Source: Paragordius varius (Eukaryota > Nematomorpha). From it: a DNA stretch of 64,000 nt. Shown piece after piece: positions 12,801-37,028 of the stretch (positions are counted from its first letter, which is position 1; each line of letters begins with the position of its first letter). A program made the position numbers and the translations under genes. The stretch spans positions 10,788,001 to 10,852,000 of the forward strand of contig OZ176053.1 of the NCBI GenBank assembly GCA_964247055.1, written 5' to 3'. The notes under the pieces were generated by a model. It was not told the origin of the DNA. It made no database searches and saw only the letters and a list, made by a program, of their open reading frames with translations.

Positions 12801-15606
12801 TAGGCTAAAATTATTCAAAATTATGATTATTTTTAATTGAAAACGTAAAGGAAACAAAATACATTTGATTACGGATTTAAGTAGAGAATTTGAACCTATA
12901 TAAGAAAATTAAAAATACACGATCAAATTTAGTTTCTTTCAGAGTTTAACATGAATGATTCTCTGCTATTAATTATATTATTTATGCTATCATCAAAGGC
13001 CATAATTGGTCCCTTTTTATAACAAAGTTAGATGTATTAAAAATATTTAAAAATCGATATCTAAAGATATTTATAACTAAGCAAAAATAAAGGTAAAACT
13101 GTCTTGGAACTGGTATGTGATGAAATTGCTGGTGTTAAATTTAATTCGCCATAATATCCAACTTCATGCGTTAAAATAAAAAAGCATTTATACAAATTTT
13201 TATTAAATTTTTTTAAACTAATCCCTTGTTTAAAAAGGGAATAACTCCATTTACTGATTATGATAGTGTTAGGATGTAAACCCTTTAGTTCCAATTTAAT
13301 CACAACATGGGGATTAATGGCAAGCGTTATAATATTTAAATTCATATAATATTTTAATAGTTGATTATGTGGAGCGCAAAAACATTAAATAAAAAACCGT
13401 CCAAAGCAACCAATTAAAATGGCAAAAAATAGGAGAATAATTTTAACATAATGGCAATTAGTCCATACAAATTGAAGGCAAAAGACCTAGAATGATTATT
13501 TTTTTAAAGACAAAAAAGAAAAGGTTTTTGAACCGTGACAAGTGATATAATATGGATAATTACTATTTTTGTATATAAAATTAAAGCTTCTTAATTTTGT
13601 CATAGGTCATTCTATCTATTAGTTGCTTAACACCGAAAAAACCATTAAAAGTTTACCTACCATATGAATATATAATCTTTAACCGTGCAATCAAAGAATG
13701 AAAGAATACATGACGAATAAACCTTAATTATAACGCTAATTGCCTATAAATACTTGGAGGGAATAAAAAACGTATTATTGAGTGCGATTACAAACCCAGG
13801 TGAATGGTACAAATTTCGCCTTTTCTGATATTCCTTTTATGAGGATTGATTCAAAAATTTGCAATATAATTCATTTTTTTAAAAAAACTCAAAATTGGTT
13901 GAGGTCGTTTTAACATACAGATTCATATTTTTTCTTTAATCAATTTTAATAAGAAACATTTAGGATAAACCGTTTCGGCCCCTATTTATACTTTTTATTA
14001 GATATTCTGTGATTTTTTTAATAAAGGCTAAATAAAAAAGCGCACATTATAAGATCCAACCCAATACTTTCGCAATATTTTCATAAATAACTTAACATCT
14101 ATCAATATTTATTATTTACTAATATAATTTAAAATAATTTTATTGCATATAGAAGTTGTAACAACCATATTCTAATATTGTAAAATATATTAAATAGTAC
14201 AATCAAGTTTACAGTTAATTTTTACCTATTTTCAGAGTTAACAAAGGCCAAGGGTTCTGTAGCGAGACTTTGTTCAAATGTTAAGTATTCTGATGATTGG
14301 GAACTTCCCATATAATTTCCCAAAGATGAAACAGTCACACTATTAGCATTCGAAGGACCGGTGTCACTTCGAGTAAATTCCAAAACTGAGGATATTGGAT
14401 AAAATTGAGGCTAAATCCATTATAAAAAATTTGAATACAGAAATGTAACTAAATGTTAGTTTTATAATATATAGAAATCGCAATTTTTAGGATAATTAAG
14501 CACGTTTTTTAACATTGATGATACAATCTTCAAGTAAATTAATAAAAATGACTTTTAAATAAAACCGTAATTTGATTTTTATTGAATAATATAAATTAAT
14601 AAATAATAATAAAATTATTATAAATATTGCTGTATAATTTTCTGGTTAATATTTTTTCCCAAGACTCCATGGTTTTAATCCATATAAAATTAGCAGAATA
14701 AATATTTTATTTTCAAGCTAAAATTTTAATTTTTTTAGTAGCCTCCATAGTGTTATCCATATAAAATTGGCAGAATAATAATTTTATTCGTTAAGCTATA
14801 ATTTGAATTTTTTAGTCATTTTCACATTTAAAATTGAATCTTAGGTATTAAATCTATTGAAAAATAGATTTGACACTTCAAATTTCTACATCTAATTAGG
14901 ATAGAAATATAAATACACATTAATTACTAAAATTTAATTATATTTAGTGTAAGATTATGTAGATATTATCGATTTTTTAATTATTTCACCATTAAATATT
15001 AGGAGACCTGCTTTCATAAAACAATAATTAAAATGCTATGCTAATTACATCATGATAAATGCTGGGATAATTCAACGGAAAAAATAATTCGCAAATATCA
15101 TCTGCGTTTGTGGTGCTTTTCAGTTTTCCGGTAGCTATCGACTATAAAAACATTAAATTATGCGAAAAAAAAATTATCACATAAATTATTTTAACATACC
15201 AAGTTATAAAGTGACAAAAGAAATGATTCCAATTTCGTAAATATCTAAATTATAACAACAATTCACTTCGAATTCGTAACCCTTAAGCAAGGAATGTTCT
15301 TTAAGATAAGAATGAATAAGTGTTGGTATGAATTGTACCGTAAATAATTGAAGTTTATAATTGTCAGAACGATAAAAATCGTAAAGTTGGTGATATATTG
15401 GATCAAATTCCTGTACAATCAAGGTAAAAAGTACCTGATGCCTAGGGTTATTTAAAATTTGAAATATTTCGTCTATAATAGTGTCTTTTTGATATATTTC
15501 ACGGGCAAATGCTTCAATATCTTCTTTTTTCAACGACTATTATTTTAGCATAAAGTTATACCTTATATTTAGCTAACCAGGTTTTAACAGAATATGGATT
15601 ATGCAT
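804..15606 (-). CDS. HYCC1: Hyccin/FAM126-like protein with giant disordered tail (31 exons)
   Basis: Hyccin joins TTC7 and EFR3 to hold PI4-kinase III-alpha at the plasma membrane and support PI4P synthesis (family knowledge). Exons in order: 15562-15606, 15267-15536, 15200-15244, 15049-15141, 14226-14410, 12253-12348, 11788-11946, 11582-11669, 10763-10906, 10260-10458, 9930-10030, 9070-9370, 8408-8452, 8164-8272, 7648-7760, 6936-7277, 6696-6830, 6067-6279, 5461-5604, 5016-5300, 4744-4884, 4438-4594, 3838-4087, 3203-3242, 2986-3138, 2225-2500, 1985-2152, 1796-1876, 1615-1688, 971-1203, 804-912. They total 4,794 nt, or 1,597 aa, and phases agree at all 30 junctions. Residues 1 to about 327 match the hyccin helical domain (WLAKYK, HQLYDFYRS, LESFLLSLYNL, YPSIYHD, FLTALLYVYN, LYNGASELALDAL). 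Human hyccin is about 520 aa; the remaining ~1,270 residues here are low-complexity, with Lys-rich blocks (for example RKKKKKSKLKLKH), acidic patches and a Gly run. The start is the ATG at 15606. Two introns near the 5' end are only 25 and 22 nt. The hyccin core is secure; membership of the last exons rests on phase and splice sites. Confidence 0.9.
14665..14820. repeat. Two-copy tandem duplication, ~78-bp unit
   Basis: The stretch starting CTCCATGGTTTTAATCCATA is followed 78 bp later by CTCCATAGTGTTATCCATAT. Similarity continues through ATATAAAATTRGCAGAATAA and the following T-rich part. It lies inside a hyccin intron and has diverged by substitutions and small indels. Confidence 0.75.
15245..15266 (-). 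other. 22-nt putative intron (hyccin intron 2)
   Basis: On the minus strand it begins GTGAATTG and ends AATTTAG, 22 nt. Reading straight through runs into a stop before the next donor. Removing 22 nt shifts to the frame encoding IFTKLESFLLSLYNL, which matches the conserved IEALLLGVYNL block of hyccin. A one-base assembly error near here is the alternative. Confidence 0.65.
15537..15561 (-). other. 25-nt spliceosomal intron (hyccin intron 1)
   Basis: On the minus strand it begins GTATAAC and ends AATAG, 25 nt in all. It separates the codons for MHNPYSVKTWLAKYK from SLKKEDIEAFA. Removal joins phase 0 to phase 0 and restores the hyccin N-terminus. Retention would shift the frame because 25 is not a multiple of three. 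Confidence 0.85.
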
Positions 15607-16063
15607 CAAAAGTGATAAATATTATCCGTTTTGACTTCCATGCCTAAGGTCGCTAATGTTTAAAGTTGCGATCATATGGATAAAGTATGTTAGTTTGACT
15701 GTATGCAACCATGACGTACATTGGATCTGACGGTATTTTTTTTTCATTTTATCATTTTAGGTAGAATCCATGACAATCCAAATATGTTTTCATGGACATA
15801 TGTGTTAAGAGCTTTCAAAAATATATATGCCTTTTTGGCTGCATTGTAAGATTATTTATTTAATATAATTGTAGTTTTGAATCTCTTTTTGGGGTACATT
15901 TATTTTTAAAAAATAGCCTTTAATCAATAGTTCAAAACCTAAAAGAAAACCAAATTCACAAGACTATAGAGATCATGGGTCTGGGTAATTATTTTATATA
16001 ATTTTTTAGTCCATCATCCCCCGGGAATAGAAGATCAAATATAGCAACAATAAGAAGATTTGG

Positions 16064-16096
<33 letters not shown>

Positions 16097-16097
16097 G
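16064..16097. repeat. (AT)n microsatellite
   Basis: An uninterrupted run of AT dinucleotides broken by single G substitutions. A second, shorter run lies at about 16362-16392. Confidence 0.9.
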
Positions 16098-17639
16098 TAG
16101 TATTCTCATATAAAGTACACCATGTATCAAAATTAGGCGGAAAATATATGGCCTTTTATCCGCAACTTAAAATTAAATTTTTATAAAATTATTTAAAAAT
16201 TAAATGAGGCCTAACAATATAGTCATTCACATAATTATTAAAATTATATTAAATTTATATTTTAACAATAAAATAATTAGTGGCCAATTTTTAAATAAAA
16301 ACGGTCAAAAATTCTGAATCATGTTATTTCATACCCCTCTCAGTGGATGCCAAAAAAATATTTATATATATATATATATATATAATATATAATTAATATT
16401 TAACAATATTTTACTATTTAAACAAAATTTAAATATTGTACGTCCTGTAAAAATGCTCACAAAAATTAGATACTTTGTGGGAAGGAATATGTAAAAAGCG
16501 TAAAAGTGCATGATAATCAGCGGCTAATTAGTTTATACCGCTGTTTAAATAATACTAATTGTAAATTATTAAACCATTATAACTTTTTTATCTCTTGTAA
16601 GACTTTTTGTATTTTATTTTTAGGTGGGGCTTCGTGTCCCCCAATGTCTGGAGGTGGATGAGGTTAAAGAAAACTGGATCCTTAATTTTTCGTCTCTTTT
16701 ATGAAGTTATATGGGAAACCTAAATCCATATAATGGAAGCATGAGACACTTTATATACATATATTTATTGGTTGCAATGTTTTCTAATTATATTACATTC
16801 AATAAAGTTTATCTAATTATTAAAATAAAAAATAAAATATTTTCATATGATATAGCTATAGATATACAACGCGACAGTGTTTTGTCCCTTGATAAATTAA
16901 TGGATTTAAGGCATTAATAAAATATTGTTTTATAGTATGTATTAGAAGAAGGTTTCATGGCACTTTTATGTAATATTCTATAAAATTGGTGGTTTTCGTT
17001 GATTGTGAATTAGTTCTGATCGAATAAAAACTTTTAAACTGACTTTTTGCGTAAAATATTCGACAAATATTAAATTAAATGGCAATGTATAAATATCTTT
17101 AACGGGCATAATTATTTAGCTATTAAAAAAAGCCTAGCACGCTTAAGTAATAATTTTTTGAATTTTTTTTGTAAAAGTGAGTCGGTACGAAAGACCAATA
17201 TAGCTAAAAATTACATTTAATTTTGTAAAGGGCTTAAAACTCATCTTTAAAAATTGGAACCCATTTTGATTCATAAATGGTAGATATAGATGATTTTATC
17301 CCTTTATTTTGAATGCTGACAAATGATTCTTATATCTCCAAGAAATATGAATTCTTTGATTTTGTGTAAGCAGAGTACTTGCACATGCAATTATGAATAT
17401 ATATTGTGATTTAAAAAGTGCGTTGTTGTGACTTATTCGTAACCAAAAATACATTGTTTCTAACTAGAATATAAACACCGATGCTTAAAGAATTAAAAAT
17501 TTTACAAAAAATAATATTTTTTATCCTCAGTGGAAGATGTAAATTACATCAACTTAAGTTATTTAAATTTTAACTAGCTGGCCCTGTAACGCTTCGATGT
17601 GACATAGGCTCACCGATAATTTTTATATTTATAAAAATG

Positions 17640-18620
17640 AAAAATGCTGGCTTTGTGATCTGGTACAGGAAAACCGGTAGACCCATTCAAATCCAAACTT
17701 CGAAAAAATATAATCATTATTGAATGCCCCGACAATAGCTTCGCCCTTTTTTTGAAAAAGGCTCCCAGTTCGGGCCCACCCCGTGTGAAAAACGGGTTTT
17801 TTTGAAAACAGAGGTTTACAAAAATCGTGTCTTTGAGACAATTTTCCGGAGAAGGTGTTGGACCATTCAATTTCAAATATGATTTTTGTTTACTTATTTT
17901 CGATCGCGCCGAACATAGTCGAGTCACTTATTTTGATTTAGGCCCTCTTCCCGCTACCCCCGTAAAATGCCATTTTTTTCAAAAAACAAAGTCCACAAAA
18001 ATAATTTTTAAAAATCTATTTTTCGCCCTAGGTATGAGACCGTAAAAATTCAATATGGATTCCACGTATTCCCTGTTAAAAAGCAAAAATTTTAGTCAGG
18101 CGTTTCTTTGATGATAGCTGCTGGGTAAGGAGTTACCCGCTAAAAACTGCTTCCTCCTGTAACTTTGTGATCTGTTTCCGGAAAACCGGTGAACCCAATC
18201 AACAAATATCGAAAAAATACAATCATTGATGAATGCCCCGACAATAGCTTCGCCCTCTTTTGGAATTAGGTCCCCAGTTCGGGCCCACCCCGTGTGAAAA
18301 ATGCGTTAAGTCAATTTTTTGGAGAACGTGTTGGACCATTCAATTTCAGATATGATTTTTGTTTACTTATTTTTGATCGCGCTGAACATAGTCGACTCAC
18401 TTTTTTGATTAAGGCCCTCTTTTTACCCGCTCCCCCCGTAAAATGCCATTTTTTTCAAAAAACAAAGTCCACAAAAATAATTTTTTTAAAAATTTATTTT
18501 TCGCCCTGGGTATGAGACCGTAAAAATTCTATATGAATTCCACGTATTCCCTGTTAAAAGGCAAAAATTTTAGTCAGGCGTTTCTTTGATGATAGCTGCT
18601 GAGTAAGGAGTTTCTATCAT
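17640..18620 (-). repeat. Satellite array, inverted arm (two ~480-510 bp units)
   Basis: Two direct copies are recognised by CTTTGTGATCTG at 17651 and 18163, GAATGCCCCGACAATAGCTT at about 17722 and 18231, and TTTTAGTCAGGCGTTTCTTT in both. Read on the minus strand, the end of the unit (18056-18120) matches 20516-20610 of the neighbouring array over about 80 bp at high identity. The two arrays are therefore one family in opposite orientation. The block is visibly richer in G+C than its surroundings. ORFs here are in conflicting frames on both strands and are not treated as genes. Confidence 0.85.
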
Positions 18621-18725
18621 ATGTATAAATATTTTTTTAAATCTATTTTTCCCTCAAGTAAACAATCAATGTATGAATGCACCGTTTCCTATGAGATCAT
18701 AGCTATTAAATAATGTTTCGAAATA

Positions 18726-18741
18726 ATCCACATATGTGGAT
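18726..18741. repeat. 16-bp perfect palindrome in satellite spacer
   Basis: ATCCACATATGTGGAT is perfectly self-complementary. It lies between the two satellite arms, about 40 bp before a C-rich run and a second hairpin. Confidence 0.8.
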
Positions 18742-18783
18742 CATTTTATTGTCCCTTTTTTCAAATAACCCCCCCCTCCCCAA

Positions 18784-18800
18784 GAAGTCCGAAGGACTTC
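18784..18800. repeat. C-run plus 7-bp-stem hairpin
   Basis: GAAGTCC-GAA-GGACTTC forms a 7-bp stem with a 3-nt loop, directly after an unusual run of C residues (about 18769-18781). It sits near the centre of the inverted satellite cluster. No function is assigned. Confidence 0.7.
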
Positions 18801-19029
18801 CTCGGGCTGCGTGGCTCAAATATTGTTTACTTGAAATTGACAATATTTAAACTGTCCCTTATGAAAGTTAATATTCAATTATCATTGGATTTAATTTAAA
18901 TTTTTGTTTTACGAAATTATAGTTAAAAGTTTTATTTTGAAATTGTGTTCACAGGATGGGATATAAAAAGTAACTTATTTTTGGTCCCTTTTTAAAAGAA
19001 AGAATGATATACAAATTCGTCAGAAATGT

Positions 19030-20690
19030 GTTTAACTGAACTCGTATGTCTTCTTAAGTTTTTTAATCAGCTCCAAAACCACACCATTTTTGTATGGCGT
19101 TTCAGTTTTAAACCGGTAGACCCCTACCCATAGACTTATATGGAAAAAGCGCTGAGTTAAATTTGTTATAGGGCAAATATTTGGAATCATTTTTGATACC
19201 ATCGTCTCATAGGTTATTCGAAAAAATACCTTAACACTAAAAAATCGTTATATGATGGCGTTATTTTAGGGGCATAAAGGCCCCAAATTAACGGCTGATT
19301 AAAAAACGCCTGACCTTTTTGTAGTTACGGGTAATATTTCAAGCTTTAAACTCATATGGCTTCATAAATTTTCTGTAAATTAGCTCCAAAACAACGCAAT
19401 TTTATATAGCAGCGCAGTTTTTCGGGTAGCCCCTTACCCTGCAGGTATAAAAAATGCGTTGAGCAAAATTGTATATGGGGAATATCTGGAATTAATATGG
19501 ATTCCATATGTTCCTATCAGAGACATAGGTTTTCTGAAATTTGGCTCCAAAGGCCTGCTGTATCGATATGGTGTAGCAGTTTTATGCGGGTAACCCCCTA
19601 ACCACGGGCGAAACAAAAAACGCTCGATTAAAGTTTTTGTTTTAATTCGGGTAATACGTGGAATCATGACTAATTCTCGTGGGATTTTCGAAAAATTGCG
19701 TAAAACGCATTGTATGGTGGCCCATTTCTCAGATCAAGGGCTTAATTAAGAGGTAATTTAATAAAACCGCTCTACTTAAATTTTTACCGTTTTACGGGTA
19801 ATATTTCAAGCCCTTATTGAACTCATATGGCCTGATAAATTTTAATTTGGCTCCAAAGGCGTGCTGTATCGATATAGTGGCGCAGTGTTGGCGGGTAGCC
19901 CCTACCCAGACGCCAATATCAAAAAGAGTTCGATAAAATTTTTGCCTTTATATGGGAATATCTGGAATCATCATTCATTCCATATGTTCTTAATAGTTCA
20001 TGAATTAATGGCTTCAAAACTAAATAATAGTTCAATGATAGCCCATTTTTTAGGGCGTAAAAGACTATTTAACCGATTTAAAAAAACCGCTCGACTTATT
20101 TACTTTTTTACGGGTAATATTTCAGGCCCTTTTAAAACTTATATGGCCTGATTTTGTGAAAATTAACTCCTAAACAACGCAATTTTGATATGGTGGCGCA
20201 GTTTCAGGCGGTTAGCTCCCCACCCAGAGTTTAAAAAAAGGCGCTTGATTAAAATTTTTGCCTTTTTACAGAGAATACCTGGAATCTTGATTGATTCTAT
20301 ATGCTCTCATTAGTTTTTTGAAATCGAAATTAATAAATCATTCTATGGTGGCGCATTTTTCAGGGCCTGAAAGGTCTAATTAACGGCTAATTTAAAAAAA
20401 CCGCACGATCTAAATTTTTGTCTTGTTACGGGTAATATTTTAAGCAGCTATTGAACTCATATGGCCTGATAGGTTTTCTGGAATTTAGCCCCAAAGGCAC
20501 GCTATTTTGATATGACGGGTCAGTTTTTAGGGGGTATCTCCTTACCCAGCAGCTATCATCAAAGAAACGCTTGACTAAAATTTTTGCCTTTTAACAGGAA
20601 ATACCTGAAATCCTTATTGAATTTTTAAGGTCTCGTTATTTGGGCGAAAAATAGATTCAAAATATTTTTTTGTAGCGGAGGGCATGCCTG
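19030..20690 (+). repeat. Satellite array, forward arm (~155-bp monomers, ~310-bp dimers)
   Basis: A block containing GCTCCAAA..., a GGGTAGCCCCTACCC-like core and GGGAATATCTGGAATCAT recurs at about 19065, 19383, 19545, 19850, 20160 and 20483. Most spacings are about 310 bp and one is about 160 bp. The two halves of the ~310-bp unit resemble each other (TATGGTGGCGCA, CGCTCGATTAAA, CGGGTAATAT), which suggests a ~155-bp monomer organised as dimers. Copies are well diverged, so the array looks old. Confidence 0.8.
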
Positions 20691-21082
20691 CTGGGCGCGT
20701 TGTAAGCCCCTGGTATGAGGGCACGACTAAAATTTATTTATCATAAGAATACAAATATCGTTCGAATACTGGGCTAAAATTTAATTAGTTGAAATATTAA
20801 CCAAAGTTAATTATTAACATAATTATATGCGTAGGATTATGTACGAAATAATACCAGTAAAAAATTTAAATATTATTTGGAATGTATGGAATTCTAATAT
20901 TACATTAGTAAAATGAATATTTTAAAATTTTGCTCTTACCAAAAACAAAAACATCGCATATTTGATCCAAAAATAAAAATAGAGGAGATACATCAACTAA
21001 ATTTATGTTATGAAAAATATACTAAATGCTATGATTTAGTATTTTGTGTGTTTAATGAAATTTTAACAAATTGCAAGTAATT

Positions 21083-21637
21083 AACACTTCGATTCAAATT
21101 GGGGTATCTAAATACCCCAGACTAAATTTGAGTTAGAATTTTTTTAAAACTACTGAAGAAAACGGTCCCAATTTAAATTTGTGCTTCTATCCTAATCAAA
21201 ATTATATAAATATGCCAAAATATCTAAATAAAAATTTTGTTTTGAAAAAAAATTCCATGTCATACTACTTCGACGCCATTTTTATTTTACAAAATTTTAG
21301 TAAAATATGGTCTTCAATTAATTTTAAGGGTAAAATTAAGGCTAATTTTTTATTTATTACATCCAACATTGATAGAAATAGAAAAAGCTGTTTATTTTGT
21401 ATTATTTTTTAATTTTACCATTGCACGCATGACAAGTTAACTAAATTTTTACCTTTCGGTTTCAGCTTAAAATAAGTAATATCAAGTATTTTTGAATAAA
21501 TTTTTTTATATATTTCGGTTTATTTATGTTATATAAGTGTAAGATTTTGCTATGGTTTCGATACCTTACATATTTTTTAAAGTATTTAACTTTAAACAGA
21601 CCTGGGGTATTTAACCCCATTATGAATCGAAGGACTA
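21083..21637. mobile_element. MITE with hairpin-bearing terminal inverted repeats
   Basis: The left end reads CTTCGATTCAAATTGGGGTA and the right end, reverse-complemented, CTTCGATTCATAATGGGGTT; both continue into TAAATACCCCAG-CT. Each inverted repeat therefore contains its own small palindrome (GGGGTATCTAAATACCCC on the left). The flanks are compatible with a TA target duplication. The ~500-bp interior has no transposase. Exact ends are uncertain by a few bases. Confidence 0.7.
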
Positions 21638-22967
21638 AAATGAATGTGTTGTATCCAAGTGTTAAAAAAATAAAATTTGTAAATACTCATCTTTTTCAAG
21701 GCCACTATCATCTTTAAACACAAACTAATGCGCTTTAAAACAGTTTTTTTACTAGAGAAGGCTGTGCGGTATATACCCCAATTTGCCCATGGACAAAAAC
21801 GAAACGGTTGAGGTAGCTAGTCCATTTTATGAGGGTAAACATTTTAGAGCCCACATCTTAAAATTAAAATTTCTTGTTCTTTTTTATATGTAGTTTATAA
21901 TATTTTTTAACTTTTTATGAATTTTTTAACAAAAATTTAATTGAACGAATTGTGCGCAATTGTTATGAAATTGAGAAGTTAGGGCAAAAATGTAAATACG
22001 TTTTTTAAATCAACCAAAGTTACAATGATAATCCTGATGCATTTTAACAAACATGATATATATTCATACCCACTGATATCTTTTGCAGTGTAATATATTT
22101 GATAATTCATATCATTATATTGTATTTATATTACTATTTCAAACTTACGAATTCGGAACTATTTTAGCCCCTCTAAAACTATATATTTGGATTTTAAATA
22201 GTAATATATTCTATGGTAATAATTAAGAGAGAAAATTTTTTCACCAATTTCACAATTTCGCGACTTTCTGTTATGGACAAATTACCCTAAATGTGTTAAC
22301 TTTCTCTCAATCGTAAGGCTCAAATATTACCATTTCTACTAAATTTTTGTCCTGAAAATATATCATCAGAATATTTTTCATACCCCGACTTTGTGTGATA
22401 TTATTTTGTCTAATTTAAAATCATATTTTGGCCAAAAAAATTTCTAATTACTCTGGTAAAAAAATAAAAATATGTCCATATAAATATAAGGTAATAAAAG
22501 GTTTATCCAATAAGCTCAGTATCTAAGATTTTATTATAAACTAATACACCTTGTTCACCAATATTATAACCAAGTACATGTTTATAATTTATTAATGACC
22601 TAAGATACTGTATAATGTATTTGTTAAAAATCGCTTCAATTTTTTATAAAAGCATCATTTAGTTCAATCATGTGTTTTACACATGAATCAAGTGTCAATA
22701 GTCAATACTTTGGACTTTTATTTTACGGAAAATTAGTGAATTCTTTTGTACTTTTACTTGGTTACAATACGAAAAAATTATCGGTAAAATTATTTATTAC
22801 TAATATTACGCAATAAATAAATTGGTTCATCATTTTGTTCCCAATAAATATGTTTAAACCTAACCATGTTAATTAACATCGTATTATTTCTATTAATTTT
22901 TTTGCGTTTCGATCGATAAATATAACATAAAAAATTAATAATTAATTATTAAGACCGTTTTTCATTA

Positions 22968-22998
22968 ATATATATATAATATATATATATATATATTT
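22968..22998. repeat. (AT)n microsatellite upstream of TAOK
   Basis: A run of TA/AT dinucleotides about 85-115 bp before the TAOK start codon. It could be core promoter or 5' UTR sequence, but nothing else marks it as regulatory. Confidence 0.6.
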
Positions 22999-23082
22999 AA
23001 TCTTGTATATGTTTATGTAGCTCCTTACATTTCCATGATTCCCGAAACACCGTTTAGTTAACGTCACTACCAATAAATAATA

Positions 23083-35827
<12,745 letters not shown>

Positions 35828-37028
35828 AGCCTTCCTCAAAAATCCAATAATTAGATTAATTAATGGAAGATTAATAATAGTTGATTTTAACACAATTAAA
35901 ATGAGTGATTGGGTGATTGCAACCTAAATGCCGACAGCAAAGCAAACTTACATTCTGTAAAATTTGATATATTGCATTTTGAATATCCAAGTTTTAATTT
36001 ATTCGCTCACATTTTTATATTTACTTAATATATGTCCCTAAATGATTATTCAATATCACAAATATAATTATTATTGTAATATGTGAAATTAGACTATTTT
36101 TATAATTAACGTACATTAGCTTATTTGCTTTGTATATCTTATATACTTTCTTTTCATTCACTAAGTAATGTTTGATATGTTTATAACACATTGTATTGCC
36201 AAATGCAACCACATATTTTTTGATAACCAGTTTTAATCAATCATATATGTTTTAAAGCTTTTAACTCGGATTTTTTAGCCCACCATATAAAACACAAATA
36301 GTTTTTTTTACTACTGTGAACATCACTTTACCATACAATAAATATATTTAATATAGTAGATCTCCAGGATAAATAAGAAGGATATTTCCGATATTTGTCA
36401 TTCGGTTTGTAGCAGGAGTTTTGCACCTCTATATAAACCATTTACAATTCTAATTTACCCTTGGACATTTAAATTCCCCCTAAAAATAATTTTTGTGTTT
36501 TTTGGCTAGTATATTTTATGATTACTATTAAATATATTTTTACGGCATAGTTTCTTATATTTTCAGCATTATATTAAGTTTATATAGAATATTATATTTT
36601 AAAAATATTAAATAATAAAGGTAGTTAATCTTAAAAACATATAATTTATATCAGGGTGAATTTGAATTGTTCAAGAAAGGATTTGACTGGTATATGTAAA
36701 TTACTTATTCGTAATGAGTTAGTTTTATTATAGAGCGAAACGTTTATATAATAATGAATGTTTTTCAGCATAATGAACCGTCGAATGTATCTAAAATATG
36801 ATTTTTAAAAAATGTTAACCCTATAATATCATAGCTCTTTTATCTATAAGGGAACATTTTGATAAAAAATATTATCTAAAAAGATAGGGTCTCCTATTAA
36901 CTTTATTATTAACATCACTAAAAATGAGAATTCTCAAATAAATCCATTATTTAAAATAAATCTTAAACGCAAGCTATATAATTTCACCCAAAGTATCTGA
37001 TTGATATTATGATTTATACACAAATTTA
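35828..37028. other. Intergenic region between convergent TAOK and sulfotransferase genes
   Basis: This holds the 3' UTRs of two convergent genes and a MITE at 36436-36692. No coding stretch is seen. Confidence 0.6.
36436..36692. mobile_element. TACC-MITE copy 2 (257 bp)
   Basis: Left end AACCATTTACAATTCTAATT; right end, reverse-complemented, TACCAGTCAAATCCTTTCTT then GAACAATTCAAATTCACCCT. It shares GGCATAGTTT and TTTTCAG-ATTA interior blocks with the copies at 25945 and 63008, in the same orientation. TA is found at both flanks. Confidence 0.75.

Larger units (their letters stand above)
15607..23082. other. Intergenic region between divergent hyccin and TAOK genes
   Basis: This 7.5-kb gap between two divergent genes must hold both promoters. 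No core promoter motif stands out. It contains AT microsatellites, an inverted satellite cluster at 17.6-20.7 kb and a hairpin-ended MITE near 21.1-21.6 kb. Short ORFs in the satellite block look non-coding. From 15607 to about 17570 and from 21640 to 23082 I see only AT-rich filler. Confidence 0.6.

Noticed and set aside
13061-13345. 94-codon ORF on the minus strand within a hyccin intron
   Set aside because: No similarity to hyccin, no convincing splice pair that keeps phase between the flanking exons, and AT-rich composition. Probably a chance ORF.
15533-15535. TTG at this position as the hyccin start
   Set aside because: An in-frame upstream exon with a proper ATG and the conserved WLAKYK motif joins through a 25-nt intron.
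17610-18515. Several ORFs of 70-105 codons on both strands in the satellite block, repeated in both units
   Set aside because: They arise because the region is richer in G+C and duplicated. Frames conflict between strands and copies, there is no splice context, and the sequence is satellite.
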